Assembly: GCA_965206675.1 (NCBI GenBank)
Contig: CBDBKL010000006.1
Location: forward strand, 275,734-339,733
Source of the DNA: CBDBKL01 sp965206675
GTDB taxonomy: Bacteria > Bdellovibrionota > Bdellovibrionia > Bdellovibrionales > JAKFYE01
Direction: 5' to 3'
Length of the DNA stretch: 64,000 bases
The translations under genes and the position numbers were made by a program. Numbering within the stretch: the stretch's first letter is position 1; every line of letters begins with the position of its first letter. The notes below the pieces were generated by a model. The model made no database searches. It was given only the letters and a program-made list of their open reading frames with translations, and had not been told where the DNA came from. This document shows, piece by piece, positions 44,724 to 53,319 of the stretch.

Positions 44724-45659
44724 ATGAAATCATTAATGACATTAAGTCTTTGTATGCTGATTTCAGCTTGCAGTATATTTACTAAACAAACGAACCTCAA
44801 TACTCCAAAAAGAGGGATAGCTCAAAACAAGATTTCGTTGAGCGATAGGCAAGTAAATCAAGCATTTAATGCTGCAGTAAGCGGTAAAGTTGATGTCTTA
44901 AATCATTTTTATAACGAAGGATATGATCTTAAAATTAAGGATCAGCATAGAGATACTCTAGCATTTACGGCCGCACGGCACGAAAGAATAAATGTTTTAG
45001 AGTTTCTTCATAGCATAGGACATGATCTTAATGCCCCAAATGACACAAATAGCACGGGGGAAACCGTTGCGGTTGAGGTCAAACGGCGCAACAAAGCAAA
45101 TGTTTTAGAGTTTCTTCGTAGTAAAGGGTATGATGTTGATACTCCAAACAAAGAACAATTATCTAACTCTGTTAGAAGTGAAAAAAGCCAGAGAAAAAGT
45201 GAAAAAAGCCAGAGAAAAGTGGTGGATAATCATGTTTTACGAAACTTGCGTGAACGCGGAGTGAATAGTAGTAGTTTACAATTCTTTCATGAAGCAGGAC
45301 ATAACTTGAATCTTTCGGATAAATCTGGAAACGGTCCAGCACATTACGCTGCGGAGAGTGGAAGCTGGAGCAGTTTAGAAAAACTGCATGAATTAGGGTA
45401 TAGACTTGATCTTCCGAATATCAAGGGTGATCTTCCAGTCCATCTGGCTGCAAAAAAAGGTAGAATTGATGCTTTAAATTCTTTTCATGAATTAGGATAT
45501 AGTCTTACAGTAAAAAATAGCAAAGGAATGACGCCGTTACAAATTGCAGAGAAGGCTGGAAAAAGAAAAGCTGTCGACGAGTTAAAGTGGCTCACGTCAA
45601 ACTTTTTTGGAAAAACGGGGATAGTCATAAATTCTATGTTTGGTGGGTGTCCTTACTGA
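44724..45659 (+). CDS. Ankyrin-repeat lipoprotein ending GGCPY
   Basis: The product has 311 residues with lipobox 'LCMLISAC' (C16). Degenerate ankyrin repeats occur at ~45-145 and ~185-285; the repeats carry 'FLHSIGHDLN', 'FHEAGHNLNLSDKSGNG' and 'LHELGYRLDLPNIKGDLP'. A 'SQRKSEKSQRK' duplication at ~153-163 separates the two blocks. The last residues, MFGGCPY, hold the only cysteine besides the leader/lipobox cysteines. A purine-rich 'agaggagatg' precedes the ATG. Confidence 0.82.
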   Translation: MKSLMTLSLCMLISACSIFTKQTNLNTPKRGIAQNKISLSDRQVNQAFNAAVSGKVDVLNHFYNEGYDLKIKDQHRDTLAFTAARHERINVLEFLHSIGHDLNAPNDTNSTGETVAVEVKRRNKANVLEFLRSKGYDVDTPNKEQLSNSVRSEKSQRKSEKSQRKVVDNHVLRNLRERGVNSSSLQFFHEAGHNLNLSDKSGNGPAHYAAESGSWSSLEKLHELGYRLDLPNIKGDLPVHLAAKKGRIDALNSFHELGYSLTVKNSKGMTPLQIAEKAGKRKAVDELKWLTSNFFGKTGIVINSMFGGCPY

Positions 45660-45992
45660 ATCCCTAAGTAAATCATAAATTAAAAACCATGTCTCATGAA
45701 CATAACCTCCCCCTATTCCACCAAAATTTTACAACATACTCACTAAGCGGAGCCCAAGAATGTTTTACCTGAAGCTCGATTAGGTTAAAACCCTAGTCCT
45801 CCTCAGAAAATACTGAACGGTTATTATTAACATGTCTATTGAAGTCATTAAGAGAACTTTTTTCATATTCTAGAGAAACATTTACTCTAATTGCCTCTTA
45901 AAGGCTTAAAAAGATATCTTTATAAAGATAAAACCTATAGTAGTTAAATATTAACTATCTCATATAACAAGATCTTAAAAGGTACCTAAACA
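45660..45992. other. Intergenic region, nothing recognised
   Basis: About 330 AT-rich bases lie between two ankyrin genes. I found no credible ORF, repeat copy or RNA gene. It is long enough to hold an independent promoter for the 45993 gene. Confidence 0.4.
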
Positions 45993-46925
45993 ATGTTCAC
46001 ATTGATAAAAAAAATCTCTCTCCTAGGATTTGCTTCAGCATTGATTTTTCTCTATTGTCACCCAACCTTAGGCAAATCCACTCCAGGAATGGAAAAGGCT
46101 TTTCATGAGGCTGCGAAAAACGGTGACATTGAAGAACTGAGAAGACTTGATAAAGAAGGTGTTAACATTGAGGCTCAAGATAAAGCAGGAAATACAGCTT
46201 TAATCATTGCTGCAATACATGAACAATCCGAAGCTGCAAAAATTCTTGTCAATGAATTAAGAGCTAATATTGAAGCCAGAAATCACCACGGAGACACAGC
46301 TTTGCTTAAGGCTGCTTGGCATGGACGCTCTGAAACTGCAAAAGTTCTTGTCAATGAATTGAGAGCTGATGTTGAAGCCAAAAATAATTATGGAGATAGA
46401 GCTGTTCATTCGGCTACAAGTAATAATCAACTCGAAACTTTAAAAGTTCTTGTTAATGAATTACGAGCCACTATTAGATGTAAAAATAACCGTGGAGATG
46501 AGCCTATACATAAAGCTGGAGAACATGGACACCCTGACATTCTAAGATTTCTTGTTATTGTATTACAAGTTAATGTTCATGCAACAAATAACCGTGGAGA
46601 TGCGACTTTACATTTAGCCGCAGAAAAAAATCACCCCGAAGCAGTCCGAGTTCTTGTCAGGGAATTAGGAGCTGACCCTGAAGCTAAAAATAATTATAAA
46701 GATACGGCCGCACACAAAGCCTCATGGCATGAAAGCTTCGAAGCTCTTAGAACTCTTGTTGTGGAATTAAAAGCTCAGATTAAAACAATAAATGAAGCTG
46801 GAAATAACGTCCAAGAGATTGCTAAAAACAAAGGATATTCTGAAATCGTAGATTTCTTAGAGGCTTACCAATATCTGGAATTCGCTCCTGCCGACAAAGC
46901 AATGCCTACTGCATGTGAATATTAA
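45993..46925 (+). CDS. Exported ankyrin-repeat protein with regular repeats, ending TACEY
   Basis: The product has 310 residues with a signal peptide (1-~28, 'FASALIFLYCHPTLG'). About seven well-aligned ankyrin repeats of ~34 residues follow (36-285); several share the phrase 'LVNELRANIEARNHHGDTAL', so the array probably grew by tandem duplication. The C-terminus is PTACEY. Its N-terminal quarter is closely similar to the next gene, indicating paralogy. Binding partner unknown. Confidence 0.87.
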   Translation: MFTLIKKISLLGFASALIFLYCHPTLGKSTPGMEKAFHEAAKNGDIEELRRLDKEGVNIEAQDKAGNTALIIAAIHEQSEAAKILVNELRANIEARNHHGDTALLKAAWHGRSETAKVLVNELRADVEAKNNYGDRAVHSATSNNQLETLKVLVNELRATIRCKNNRGDEPIHKAGEHGHPDILRFLVIVLQVNVHATNNRGDATLHLAAEKNHPEAVRVLVRELGADPEAKNNYKDTAAHKASWHESFEALRTLVVELKAQIKTINEAGNNVQEIAKNKGYSEIVDFLEAYQYLEFAPADKAMPTACEY

Positions 46926-47118
46926 AAAAATTTTAATAAGAAGAATTTTTATATTTTTTTTACTAAAAATCAATCCATAACGAATGCAATACAGTATCAA
47001 GTAAAACTCTTAACAGTCCAAAGCAGAAGAACGGAGAAATAAAAACCCCTAAATCCCCAACAATAAATTTGACTTCACTTCTAATTAAAGGTTTAAAATA
47101 CCAAGGGGCATAAAAGTG

Positions 47119-47532
47119 ATGGGACTAATAAAAAAGTCAATCTTTGTAGGGTTTGTTTTTACATTACCCCTTGCTCTTTATCATCAAGCTTTAGCTCAGA
47201 AATCTACCGCAACAATGGAAAGAGCTTGGTTTGAAGCTGCAGAAAGTGGTGACATTGAAAAAATGAGAGAGCTACACAAGGCAGGTGTTGATGTTGAAAC
47301 AAAAGATATTTTTGGAAATAGAGCTACACATTTGGCTACAATGCATAGGAAAATTGAAAACCTAATAATTCTTATCACGGAATTAAATGCTAACACTCGA
47401 GCAAGAAATAAATTCAGAAAAACAATCAGAAGCATTGCCGAAGCAAGAGGTCACTCTGAAATCTTAGACTTTTTAAACTCCCAATCCAAACCTCAACGAT
47501 CGCCTTTTCGTATATTTAAATGCTGGTCATGA
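47119..47532 (+). CDS. Short exported ankyrin protein, paralogue of the preceding gene, ending KCWS
   Basis: The product has 137 residues from ATG 47119 ('aagggg' ten bases upstream; a GTG at 47116 is possible). The signal peptide is at 1-~26 (ending HQALAQ). Two to three ankyrin repeats match the first ones of 45993-46925 ('FEAAESGDIEKMRELHKAG'), but the middle of the array is missing. The C-terminal FKCWS has the only cysteine of the protein. It overlaps smpB by six bases, convergently. Confidence 0.82.
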   Translation: MGLIKKSIFVGFVFTLPLALYHQALAQKSTATMERAWFEAAESGDIEKMRELHKAGVDVETKDIFGNRATHLATMHRKIENLIILITELNANTRARNKFRKTIRSIAEARGHSEILDFLNSQSKPQRSPFRIFKCWS

Positions 47533-47976
47533 ACGCCTTACAGCTCTTTGCAGTTCCCGATCCATATCACGCTTTTTCACTGTCTCTCTCTTATCACGCA
47601 TCTTTTTTCCCCTAACCACACCAAGTTGTACCTTTGCTTTTCCCTTTTTAAAATACAACTTTAAAGGAATAAGAGTTAAACCCTTCTCTCTCACAAAGCC
47701 AAACAACTTATCTATCTCTCGCCTATGCATAAGAAGTTTACGTTTTCTCTCAGGCTCATGATTGTTGTAACTGCTTGAAAAATACTTAGCAATATGCGTG
47801 TTTAATAAATACATCTCTCCATTTTGAAAATCCACAAAAGAGTCTTTCAACTGACAGTGACCTAGGCGTAAAGATTTCACCTCACTCCCTCGTAACTGCA
47901 AACCCGCTTCATGAGTTTCTAAAACCTCATACTGAAAACGTGCTTTTTTATTTTCTGTTATTATCTTAATGCTCAT
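47527..47976 (-). CDS. smpB: SsrA-binding protein SmpB
   Basis: SmpB brings tmRNA to stalled ribosomes for trans-translation. The 149-residue product from ATG 47976 has 'NKKARFQYEVLETHEAGL', 'LRGSEVKSLR', 'NNHEPERKRKLLMHRREI' and a basic C-terminal tail, all family features. A longer TTG start (48003) would add an atypical N-terminus. The start overlaps the DUF502 gene by 11 bases. No tmRNA gene was found in the window. Confidence 0.95.
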   Translation of the reverse strand: MSIKIITENKKARFQYEVLETHEAGLQLRGSEVKSLRLGHCQLKDSFVDFQNGEMYLLNTHIAKYFSSSYNNHEPERKRKLLMHRREIDKLFGFVREKGLTLIPLKLYFKKGKAKVQLGVVRGKKMRDKRETVKKRDMDRELQRAVRRS

Positions 47977-48562
47977 GTTTCTTTGCCAAACCCAATGAGA
48001 CAACCGCCTTTAAAGCTTCATCAACAGTCATATCAAGAGGCTTAACTTCTTGCTTTGGAAAATAAAGAAAATATCCCCCCGTCGGATTCGGTGTCGTAGG
48101 AACATAAACCCCAATATGAGATCCATCCAATTGCCCCTCAACATAGGAAGGAAGATCTTCAGATGTCACAAACCCAATTGTCCAAATGCCTTTTCTTGGA
48201 AACTCAACCAGCACTGCTCTTCCAAATTTCTGTCCTGTCCCTTGAATAATTGTAAGAAAAACTTGTCGTACGCTCGTATAAATTCCACCAACGATAGGTA
48301 AATGATTTACCAGCTTTGAAAAAGAACCAATAACCCAGCTGCCAATAAAATTGTGCCCAAGAAATCCAGCAAGCAAAACAATTCCAATCCCAATCATCAA
48401 ACCAAGACCAGGAACAAATACCGGTGACCAACTTTGAACGTTTAAAATACTATCCATCCACCGAATGACACTCTCCACAACCCAGAAAGTCACAATTACC
48501 GGAACAATAACCAGTAAACCTGTTAAAAAATAAACTCGAAGTAGCTTTTTTTTATTCGCCAT
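47966..48562 (-). CDS. DUF502-family membrane protein
   Basis: The product has 198 residues with two N-terminal membrane helices (~8-30 and ~50-72) and a soluble domain. It shows the DUF502 landmarks 'RVYFLTGLLVIVPVIVTFWV', 'LVNHLPIVGGIYTSVRQVF' and 'YVPTTPNPTGGYFLYFPK'. The function of this widespread family is not established. It lies between the barrel gene and smpB, four bases after the former. Confidence 0.9.
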   Translation of the reverse strand: MANKKKLLRVYFLTGLLVIVPVIVTFWVVESVIRWMDSILNVQSWSPVFVPGLGLMIGIGIVLLAGFLGHNFIGSWVIGSFSKLVNHLPIVGGIYTSVRQVFLTIIQGTGQKFGRAVLVEFPRKGIWTIGFVTSEDLPSYVEGQLDGSHIGVYVPTTPNPTGGYFLYFPKQEVKPLDMTVDEALKAVVSLGLAKKHEH

Positions 48563-48566
48563 ATTT

Positions 48567-49871
48567 CTATTGAACCCTAATATTTAAACTATAATTTATA
48601 ATAGAACCTCTAATATCATATCCTGGAGCTCCGATATCTGTCGCTCTTTTCTTTTTCACAGACGTTTTTTCTAAAAAATGAGCCTGCGCCCCAAAATTTA
48701 AAAACGCTTTAGAGTCGACCAGAAATCCATTCAATGAACCTAACCCATATTCAGCACCCAAAGAGACTATGTGACGGTCAGCATCCATAAAATTTAATTT
48801 TCCGTCGCTCTTAGGAACAGGACTGGGTAAATACCCATACCCCAACTGCATTTCCCAACGGTCATTCATTTCCCAAGTCCCTGCAACAGCTACTTTCCAA
48901 ACACTTTTATATTTAATAGGAACAAAAATTTGTTTAAACGACTGTTTAAATGTATCAAATGATAAATACACAACATTGCCTCGTGTTTCTTGCCAATCTT
49001 GATACTCCAACTCAGTCATTAACCTAAAGACATTCATTTTTCGCTCATATTGAACAGCATAGATACTGGGATCAAAAAACAATTGAGATGCGCCATTAAA
49101 AACAATAGGAGCAGATCCCCCTATCAGATGCAGATTAGACTGCACACGCATATTTACACCATAATCCCTCTCTCCTAAATACAAAAATGAAAGCCAATCC
49201 CTCTCAGACAAACTCCATACAAGTGAAAACAAGGGAGCAAAACGAGTTCTTACATCAACACCCAAATTCATACTTGCCGTTTGATTGGCTCGCACACTAG
49301 GAAGTCTCGAGCGAACATCCGCTCCCATTAAAAAATACGTTGTCATTCCAAAACCTAAAGCCACACGCTTTAAAGGTATTGCTGAAATAGATAAAGACGC
49401 TGTTGTTCTCTGCATATCCGAATGATAAAGAGCAAACTGCGGTCTGTAGATATCTTTTGTCTCAGATCTTATAAGTGACCCACTAGAGACATTCACATTA
49501 AATCCAAAAGCCCAATTCCATATTGAATTTTTTAATTTATAATTCACCCCTAAAGTGTATAAAAACACATCATCTATATCTGTATTAACATATCCGCTTA
49601 TGACTTCAGAGCCCCCCAGTTCTGGATTATCTACAACGACATTTGAAAGACCTCCGAAATTCTCAGAGACACCCAAAACACCCCAACCCCAAGTCCATCC
49701 TGTATCCAGCAAACTCATTGTTGCTGGGTGAAGTTCGGAAGCATAGGGATTAGATTCCACCGATGAAATACCTGAAGTGTATGCGGATTTTCCTATCCCA
49801 AACAAACGAGAAACATCTGCATATAATGGTTGCAGAAAACATAAAATAACAAAACCAACTACAAACCTCAC
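48567..49871 (-). CDS. FadL/OmpP1-like outer-membrane beta-barrel protein
   Basis: The product has 434 residues with a signal peptide (1-18, ending PLYAD). The mature protein is rich in alternating aromatic/glycine beta strands and has the FadL-type opening 'SSVESNPYASELHPATMSLL' followed by regular hairpins. The final strand 'SIINYSLNIRVQ' does not end in the usual aromatic residue. FadL homologues take up hydrophobic compounds, but this assignment is by fold pattern only. The start overlaps rsmA by four bases. Confidence 0.7.
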   Translation of the reverse strand: MRFVVGFVILCFLQPLYADVSRLFGIGKSAYTSGISSVESNPYASELHPATMSLLDTGWTWGWGVLGVSENFGGLSNVVVDNPELGGSEVISGYVNTDIDDVFLYTLGVNYKLKNSIWNWAFGFNVNVSSGSLIRSETKDIYRPQFALYHSDMQRTTASLSISAIPLKRVALGFGMTTYFLMGADVRSRLPSVRANQTASMNLGVDVRTRFAPLFSLVWSLSERDWLSFLYLGERDYGVNMRVQSNLHLIGGSAPIVFNGASQLFFDPSIYAVQYERKMNVFRLMTELEYQDWQETRGNVVYLSFDTFKQSFKQIFVPIKYKSVWKVAVAGTWEMNDRWEMQLGYGYLPSPVPKSDGKLNFMDADRHIVSLGAEYGLGSLNGFLVDSKAFLNFGAQAHFLEKTSVKKKRATDIGAPGYDIRGSIINYSLNIRVQ

Positions 49872-50674
49872 GAACTCTCCACTTTCCTTATCTCTTCAAA
49901 CATCGCTCTATAAGTTTCAACAGAAACATGCCCCGGACGCACATCCTCCGCAATACACACGTGTTCAAACAATTTTCCCCAATCTACATTAAAATTCCAT
50001 TTTTTAATATTGGATTGCAATTTTTTGCGTGGCTGGACAAATGCCATCTGTAAAAAACGAAAATACTCCCGTGAAAGTCCTTTCCTTTTCCTCTTAAAGG
50101 ATAAAACACGGCTTCCCACCTGAGGATGAGGGAAAAAATCTTTCGGGCCCGCATCTATCACCCTATCTATATCAAAAACACTCTGCGAAACAACAGAAAG
50201 AAAACCATAATCGGAAGAACCTAAAGGAGCTATTATTCTTTGTGCCACTTCTTTTTGAAACATAAAGACTAAATAAGGAATTGGGGCATCCGACAAACTC
50301 AAGTCCACTAACAAACGAGAAGAAATACCGTAGGGTAAGTTTCCACAAACAACTGTCTCTTTAAAAATATCTTTATTCCAATTGAATTTCAAAGCATCCA
50401 TACAAAATGTTTTAATACCTCTTTTTACCCAATACTGACTATATTCTTCATCAATCTCTATCAAACTTAAATCAACACCGCTTTTAATCAGCCTCTCTGT
50501 TAATCCGCCCAAACCTGGGCCAACTTCTATAATATTTCGGCATGGAAAACGAACAACGGTTTGAACAATAGAATCAATAATACCTTCATTGAGTAAGAAG
50601 TTCTGACCCAACCTTTTAATGGGTCTCTTCTCAAGCGCAGTTAGTAATTCCTTAAGTCTTTGTTGTTCCGTCAT
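49868..50674 (-). CDS. rsmA: 16S rRNA (adenine1518/1519-N6)-dimethyltransferase KsgA
   Basis: RsmA dimethylates two adjacent adenines in helix 45 of 16S rRNA. The 268 residues contain 'LGQNFLLNEGIIDSIVQTV' (22-40), the SAM-binding 'IEVGPGLGGLTERL' (45-58), the catalytic 'GNLPYGIS' (~111-118) and 'PHPQVGSRVLSF'. It overlaps tsaD and the barrel gene by four bases each, so translation is coupled along the operon. Confidence 0.96.
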   Translation of the reverse strand: MTEQQRLKELLTALEKRPIKRLGQNFLLNEGIIDSIVQTVVRFPCRNIIEVGPGLGGLTERLIKSGVDLSLIEIDEEYSQYWVKRGIKTFCMDALKFNWNKDIFKETVVCGNLPYGISSRLLVDLSLSDAPIPYLVFMFQKEVAQRIIAPLGSSDYGFLSVVSQSVFDIDRVIDAGPKDFFPHPQVGSRVLSFKRKRKGLSREYFRFLQMAFVQPRKKLQSNIKKWNFNVDWGKLFEHVCIAEDVRPGHVSVETYRAMFEEIRKVESS

Positions 50675-51729
50675 GACTCAGAATCTCCCAACCATCCACT
50701 CAATGAAACTTGAGGTTTAGGAGAAAGTGTCTGATCGTCTTTTTCTCCAAGATTTAACCTTTGAATTCCCGCAAAACCAATCATTGCTGCATTGTCTGTA
50801 CAATATCTTAAGGGCGGAATCATTAACTCTATATCTGTACTTTCACTCCACACTTTAGATTGTTTCCTCAATTCAGAATTTGCACTCACACCCCCTGTGA
50901 TAATAGCTCTCCTTATTCCTGTCTTTTCAGTTGCCCACTTTAATTTCTCTATAAGAGTTTTTGCAATTGTTAATTGAAAACTTGCACATAGATCGGCAAG
51001 TCTTTCCCCTCTGGCTTTAGACCCGATATCATGGATTAAATTTCGTGCAAATGTTTTAACCCCAGAAAAGCTAAAATTCAAATTCTTGTTTTCACGAAGG
51101 GCCATCGGAAAAGTATACGCCGAAGCATCTCCATCTTGGGCATATTTATCTACCAATACTCCCCCCGGAAAATCCAATCCCAACATTTTTGCAAATTTAT
51201 CAAAAGCCTCCCCTGCAGCATCATCAACTGTAGTGCCAATGATTTTATATCTTCCAAATTCTAAAGCTTCATACAGTGTTGTATGCCCCCCACTGACAGC
51301 CAATCCAATAAAAGGGTATGTAAAATCAGACTTAGGTCTATAGGAATCGTCCTTTAAAAAAGGAGCCATCAAATGTCCCTCAAGATGATTCACCCCAATA
51401 AGAGAAACACCTAAAGATAATGCTAAAGCCTTTGCTGTCACAACACCGACCAACAATGAACCCATCAACCCCGGTTGTGATGTGACCGCTACACCGTCCA
51501 CACTGGGCCAATCACATTGCGTTTCTTTCATTAATTTCTCTATCAGAGGAAGTAACGCTTCTGTATGCACACGCCCTGCGATTTCAGGAACAACACCCCC
51601 AAAAGGCAAATGTTCTTTAATCTGTGCCGCCGATAAAAGACCAACAACTTCACCATCATGCCTAACAAGACTGACTGACGTGTCGTCACAGCTTGTTTCA
51701 ATTGCTAAAACCATCTTAAAATTTGGCAT
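50671..51729 (-). CDS. tsaD: tRNA N6-adenosine threonylcarbamoyltransferase subunit TsaD
   Basis: TsaD transfers threonylcarbamoyl to A37 of ANN-decoding tRNAs, with TsaB/TsaE. The 352-residue ASKHA-fold protein has 'LAIETSCDDTSVSLV' (8-22), metal-binding histidines in 'VNHLEGHLMAPF', 'AVSGGHTTL' and 'FSFSGVKTFARNL'. The ATG at 51729 is assumed; an internal ATG (51714, MVLAIETSC) is an equally common start for the family. Confidence 0.96.
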   Translation of the reverse strand: MPNFKMVLAIETSCDDTSVSLVRHDGEVVGLLSAAQIKEHLPFGGVVPEIAGRVHTEALLPLIEKLMKETQCDWPSVDGVAVTSQPGLMGSLLVGVVTAKALALSLGVSLIGVNHLEGHLMAPFLKDDSYRPKSDFTYPFIGLAVSGGHTTLYEALEFGRYKIIGTTVDDAAGEAFDKFAKMLGLDFPGGVLVDKYAQDGDASAYTFPMALRENKNLNFSFSGVKTFARNLIHDIGSKARGERLADLCASFQLTIAKTLIEKLKWATEKTGIRRAIITGGVSANSELRKQSKVWSESTDIELMIPPLRYCTDNAAMIGFAGIQRLNLGEKDDQTLSPKPQVSLSGWLGDSES

Positions 51730-51802
51730 AAGACGTTTTTAGCCTTAACAGCCAAAAAGTTCTATAGAAAAAACACACTGTATAAAGAAGTTACAGGCTA
51801 TA

Positions 51803-52435
51803 TTACTCTAGTTGTTTAAGTCGATTCTGGGCATTCCGAGCCACTTTTGACTTAGGCCGTGACTCCACAACTTCCTGATAAAACGATTTTGCATCTAATT
51901 TTAAACCTAACTCCTGAAAACAAACACCTATCTTGTAAGTCGCATCGGCCCAGAACCTCCCCTTTGGATTCTTTGTACGATACTCCTGATAAGCGACTAT
52001 AGCCTTCTTCCACTGCTTAGATTTGAAAAATTCTTCTGCCTTAGACCAACTGGTTTTCTTAGCTGGCTTTTTTTTAGTCCCTCGCTTTTTTTTCTCTAGC
52101 GCATCCAATCTCTCATTCATCTGATTTAATTTTCCATCAATCGAGCGCATCTCTTCCATGAAGACATTTTGTGATTTTTTGGAGTCCTCTAACTCTGTCC
52201 TTTGATAATCAAATGCGGTGTTCATTCTATGTTCCAAAGCTTCAACTCTGCCTATGAGACTTCTCAATGTAGAATCCACATCCTGTTTCCACACAACACG
52301 ATCAGCACTTTGTTGATGCTCTACAACTTGCTGCTGCTGAGTTAATTGGCTTTTTTCTCTCTGAGTGACTTCCTCACGTGTTCGGAGCAAACATCCTGTG
52401 AGAAACAAAACACCAAAAATAAAAAAACGTAACAT
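51803..52435 (-). CDS. cpoB: CpoB/YbgF-like Tol-Pal coordinator, lipoprotein form
   Basis: CpoB couples outer-membrane constriction to peptidoglycan synthesis in E. coli. The 210 residues comprise a lipobox leader ('VLFLTGC', C15), a long coiled coil (~20-115), a Lys-rich linker and a C-terminal TPR region (130-210, 'AEEFFKSKQWKKAIVAYQEY', 'YQEVVESRPKSKVARNAQNR'). E. coli CpoB is periplasmic and not lipidated, so the lipobox is a difference. It is third in a pal-lipoprotein-cpoB set. Confidence 0.85.
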   Translation of the reverse strand: MLRFFIFGVLFLTGCLLRTREEVTQREKSQLTQQQQVVEHQQSADRVVWKQDVDSTLRSLIGRVEALEHRMNTAFDYQRTELEDSKKSQNVFMEEMRSIDGKLNQMNERLDALEKKKRGTKKKPAKKTSWSKAEEFFKSKQWKKAIVAYQEYRTKNPKGRFWADATYKIGVCFQELGLKLDAKSFYQEVVESRPKSKVARNAQNRLKQLE

Positions 52436-52762
52436 TTAATCTTCCCCCGACTTATGTTTTTTAATCCGTGCCTTATCTTCTGCTTTTTCTGCGTAAAAAA
52501 TGGCTTGCTCAAAACTTTCTAACGCTTGCTCAAATTCCTCTCTCTGATAAAAAGACTTACCTTTTCGATAAAAAGCAAATGCTTTATGCCATTCAGAAGG
52601 AGCATGTCGATTAGCATCATGTCTTCTCGCATACTGTAGAGCTGTTTTCGCTAAAGTAAATTCCTCTACAGGAGGGGGCATTGATGAACACCCCACAAAA
52701 ACTATTAAAATTAAAACCTTACTGAGTAACCGGCACAAAATTAGCTCGACGATTTTTACCAT
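52436..52762 (-). CDS. Small TPR-like lipoprotein in the pal-cpoB operon
   Basis: The product has 108 residues if ATG 52762 is used, which overlaps pal by 44 bases; a TTG at 52738 would give a more compact lipoprotein leader ahead of 'LILIVFVGC'. The mature part has paired helices, 'TALQYARRHDANRHAPSEWH' and 'YQREEFEQALESFEQAIFYA', typical of TPR/DUF4398-like lipoproteins. It abuts cpoB with no gap. A role in outer-membrane/peptidoglycan coordination is inferred from context only. Confidence 0.75.
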   Translation of the reverse strand: MVKIVELILCRLLSKVLILIVFVGCSSMPPPVEEFTLAKTALQYARRHDANRHAPSEWHKAFAFYRKGKSFYQREEFEQALESFEQAIFYAEKAEDKARIKKHKSGED

Positions 52763-53204
52763 ATGCCGCTGGAGTATTTCCAGGATCTAAAGGCTTTTCT
52801 TCACCAAAACTCACAACCGTTAACCTCTTACTGTCAACGCCCAAGCTAACTAAATAGGCTTGCACAGCTTTCGCACGTCGCTCACCTAAAGCCAAATTGT
52901 ACTCAACAGAGCCGTTCTCATCACAATGCCCTTCGATGCGCATAAAAATATTACCGCGGCCTTTAATCCAATCCGCATTTTGTTTCAGTACATTTCTAGT
53001 CTCAGGCGTCAATGCCGCCTGATCATAACCAAAGTGCACAGTTGACAGTCCAGGAATCTGGCCAGAGTCACTCCCCATGCTTTGAGCACTAAGGGGAAGA
53101 TCCATAGGATTTTCTCCCGTCTCACCAAAATCTCCTTTTTTTGGACCACTTGAACAAGAGGCTACCAGTAACGCAACCAAACTAAAAAAGACTATGTTTT
53201 TCAT
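52719..53204 (-). CDS. pal: Peptidoglycan-associated lipoprotein Pal
   Basis: Pal anchors the outer membrane to peptidoglycan. The 161 residues comprise a lipoprotein leader ('ALLVASC', C17), a short linker and an OmpA-like domain (~56-158) with 'VHFGYDQAALTPET', 'IEGHCDENGSVEYNLALGER' and 'SFGEEKPLDPGN'. 'NLALGERRAKAV' carries the conserved Arg of the diaminopimelate-binding site. tolQ, tolR, tolA and tolB are not adjacent. A six-G run serves as or lies near its ribosome site. Confidence 0.95.
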   Translation of the reverse strand: MKNIVFFSLVALLVASCSSGPKKGDFGETGENPMDLPLSAQSMGSDSGQIPGLSTVHFGYDQAALTPETRNVLKQNADWIKGRGNIFMRIEGHCDENGSVEYNLALGERRAKAVQAYLVSLGVDSKRLTVVSFGEEKPLDPGNTPAAYGKNRRANFVPVTQ

Positions 53205-53319
53205 TATATTTGCCCCCCATAAAACTTATTAGCACTATGTCATTGTAAATCGACAAGATATCATGTCAAACTTTTGATTCATTGATTGAAACGAAAACCG
53301 ACTAATAAAGGGTTTTCCT

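Noticed and set aside
45993..46925. CRISPR-like spacing of repeats
   Set aside because: The ~100-base periodicity is that of coding ankyrin repeats in frame, not short direct repeats with spacers; no cas genes are present.
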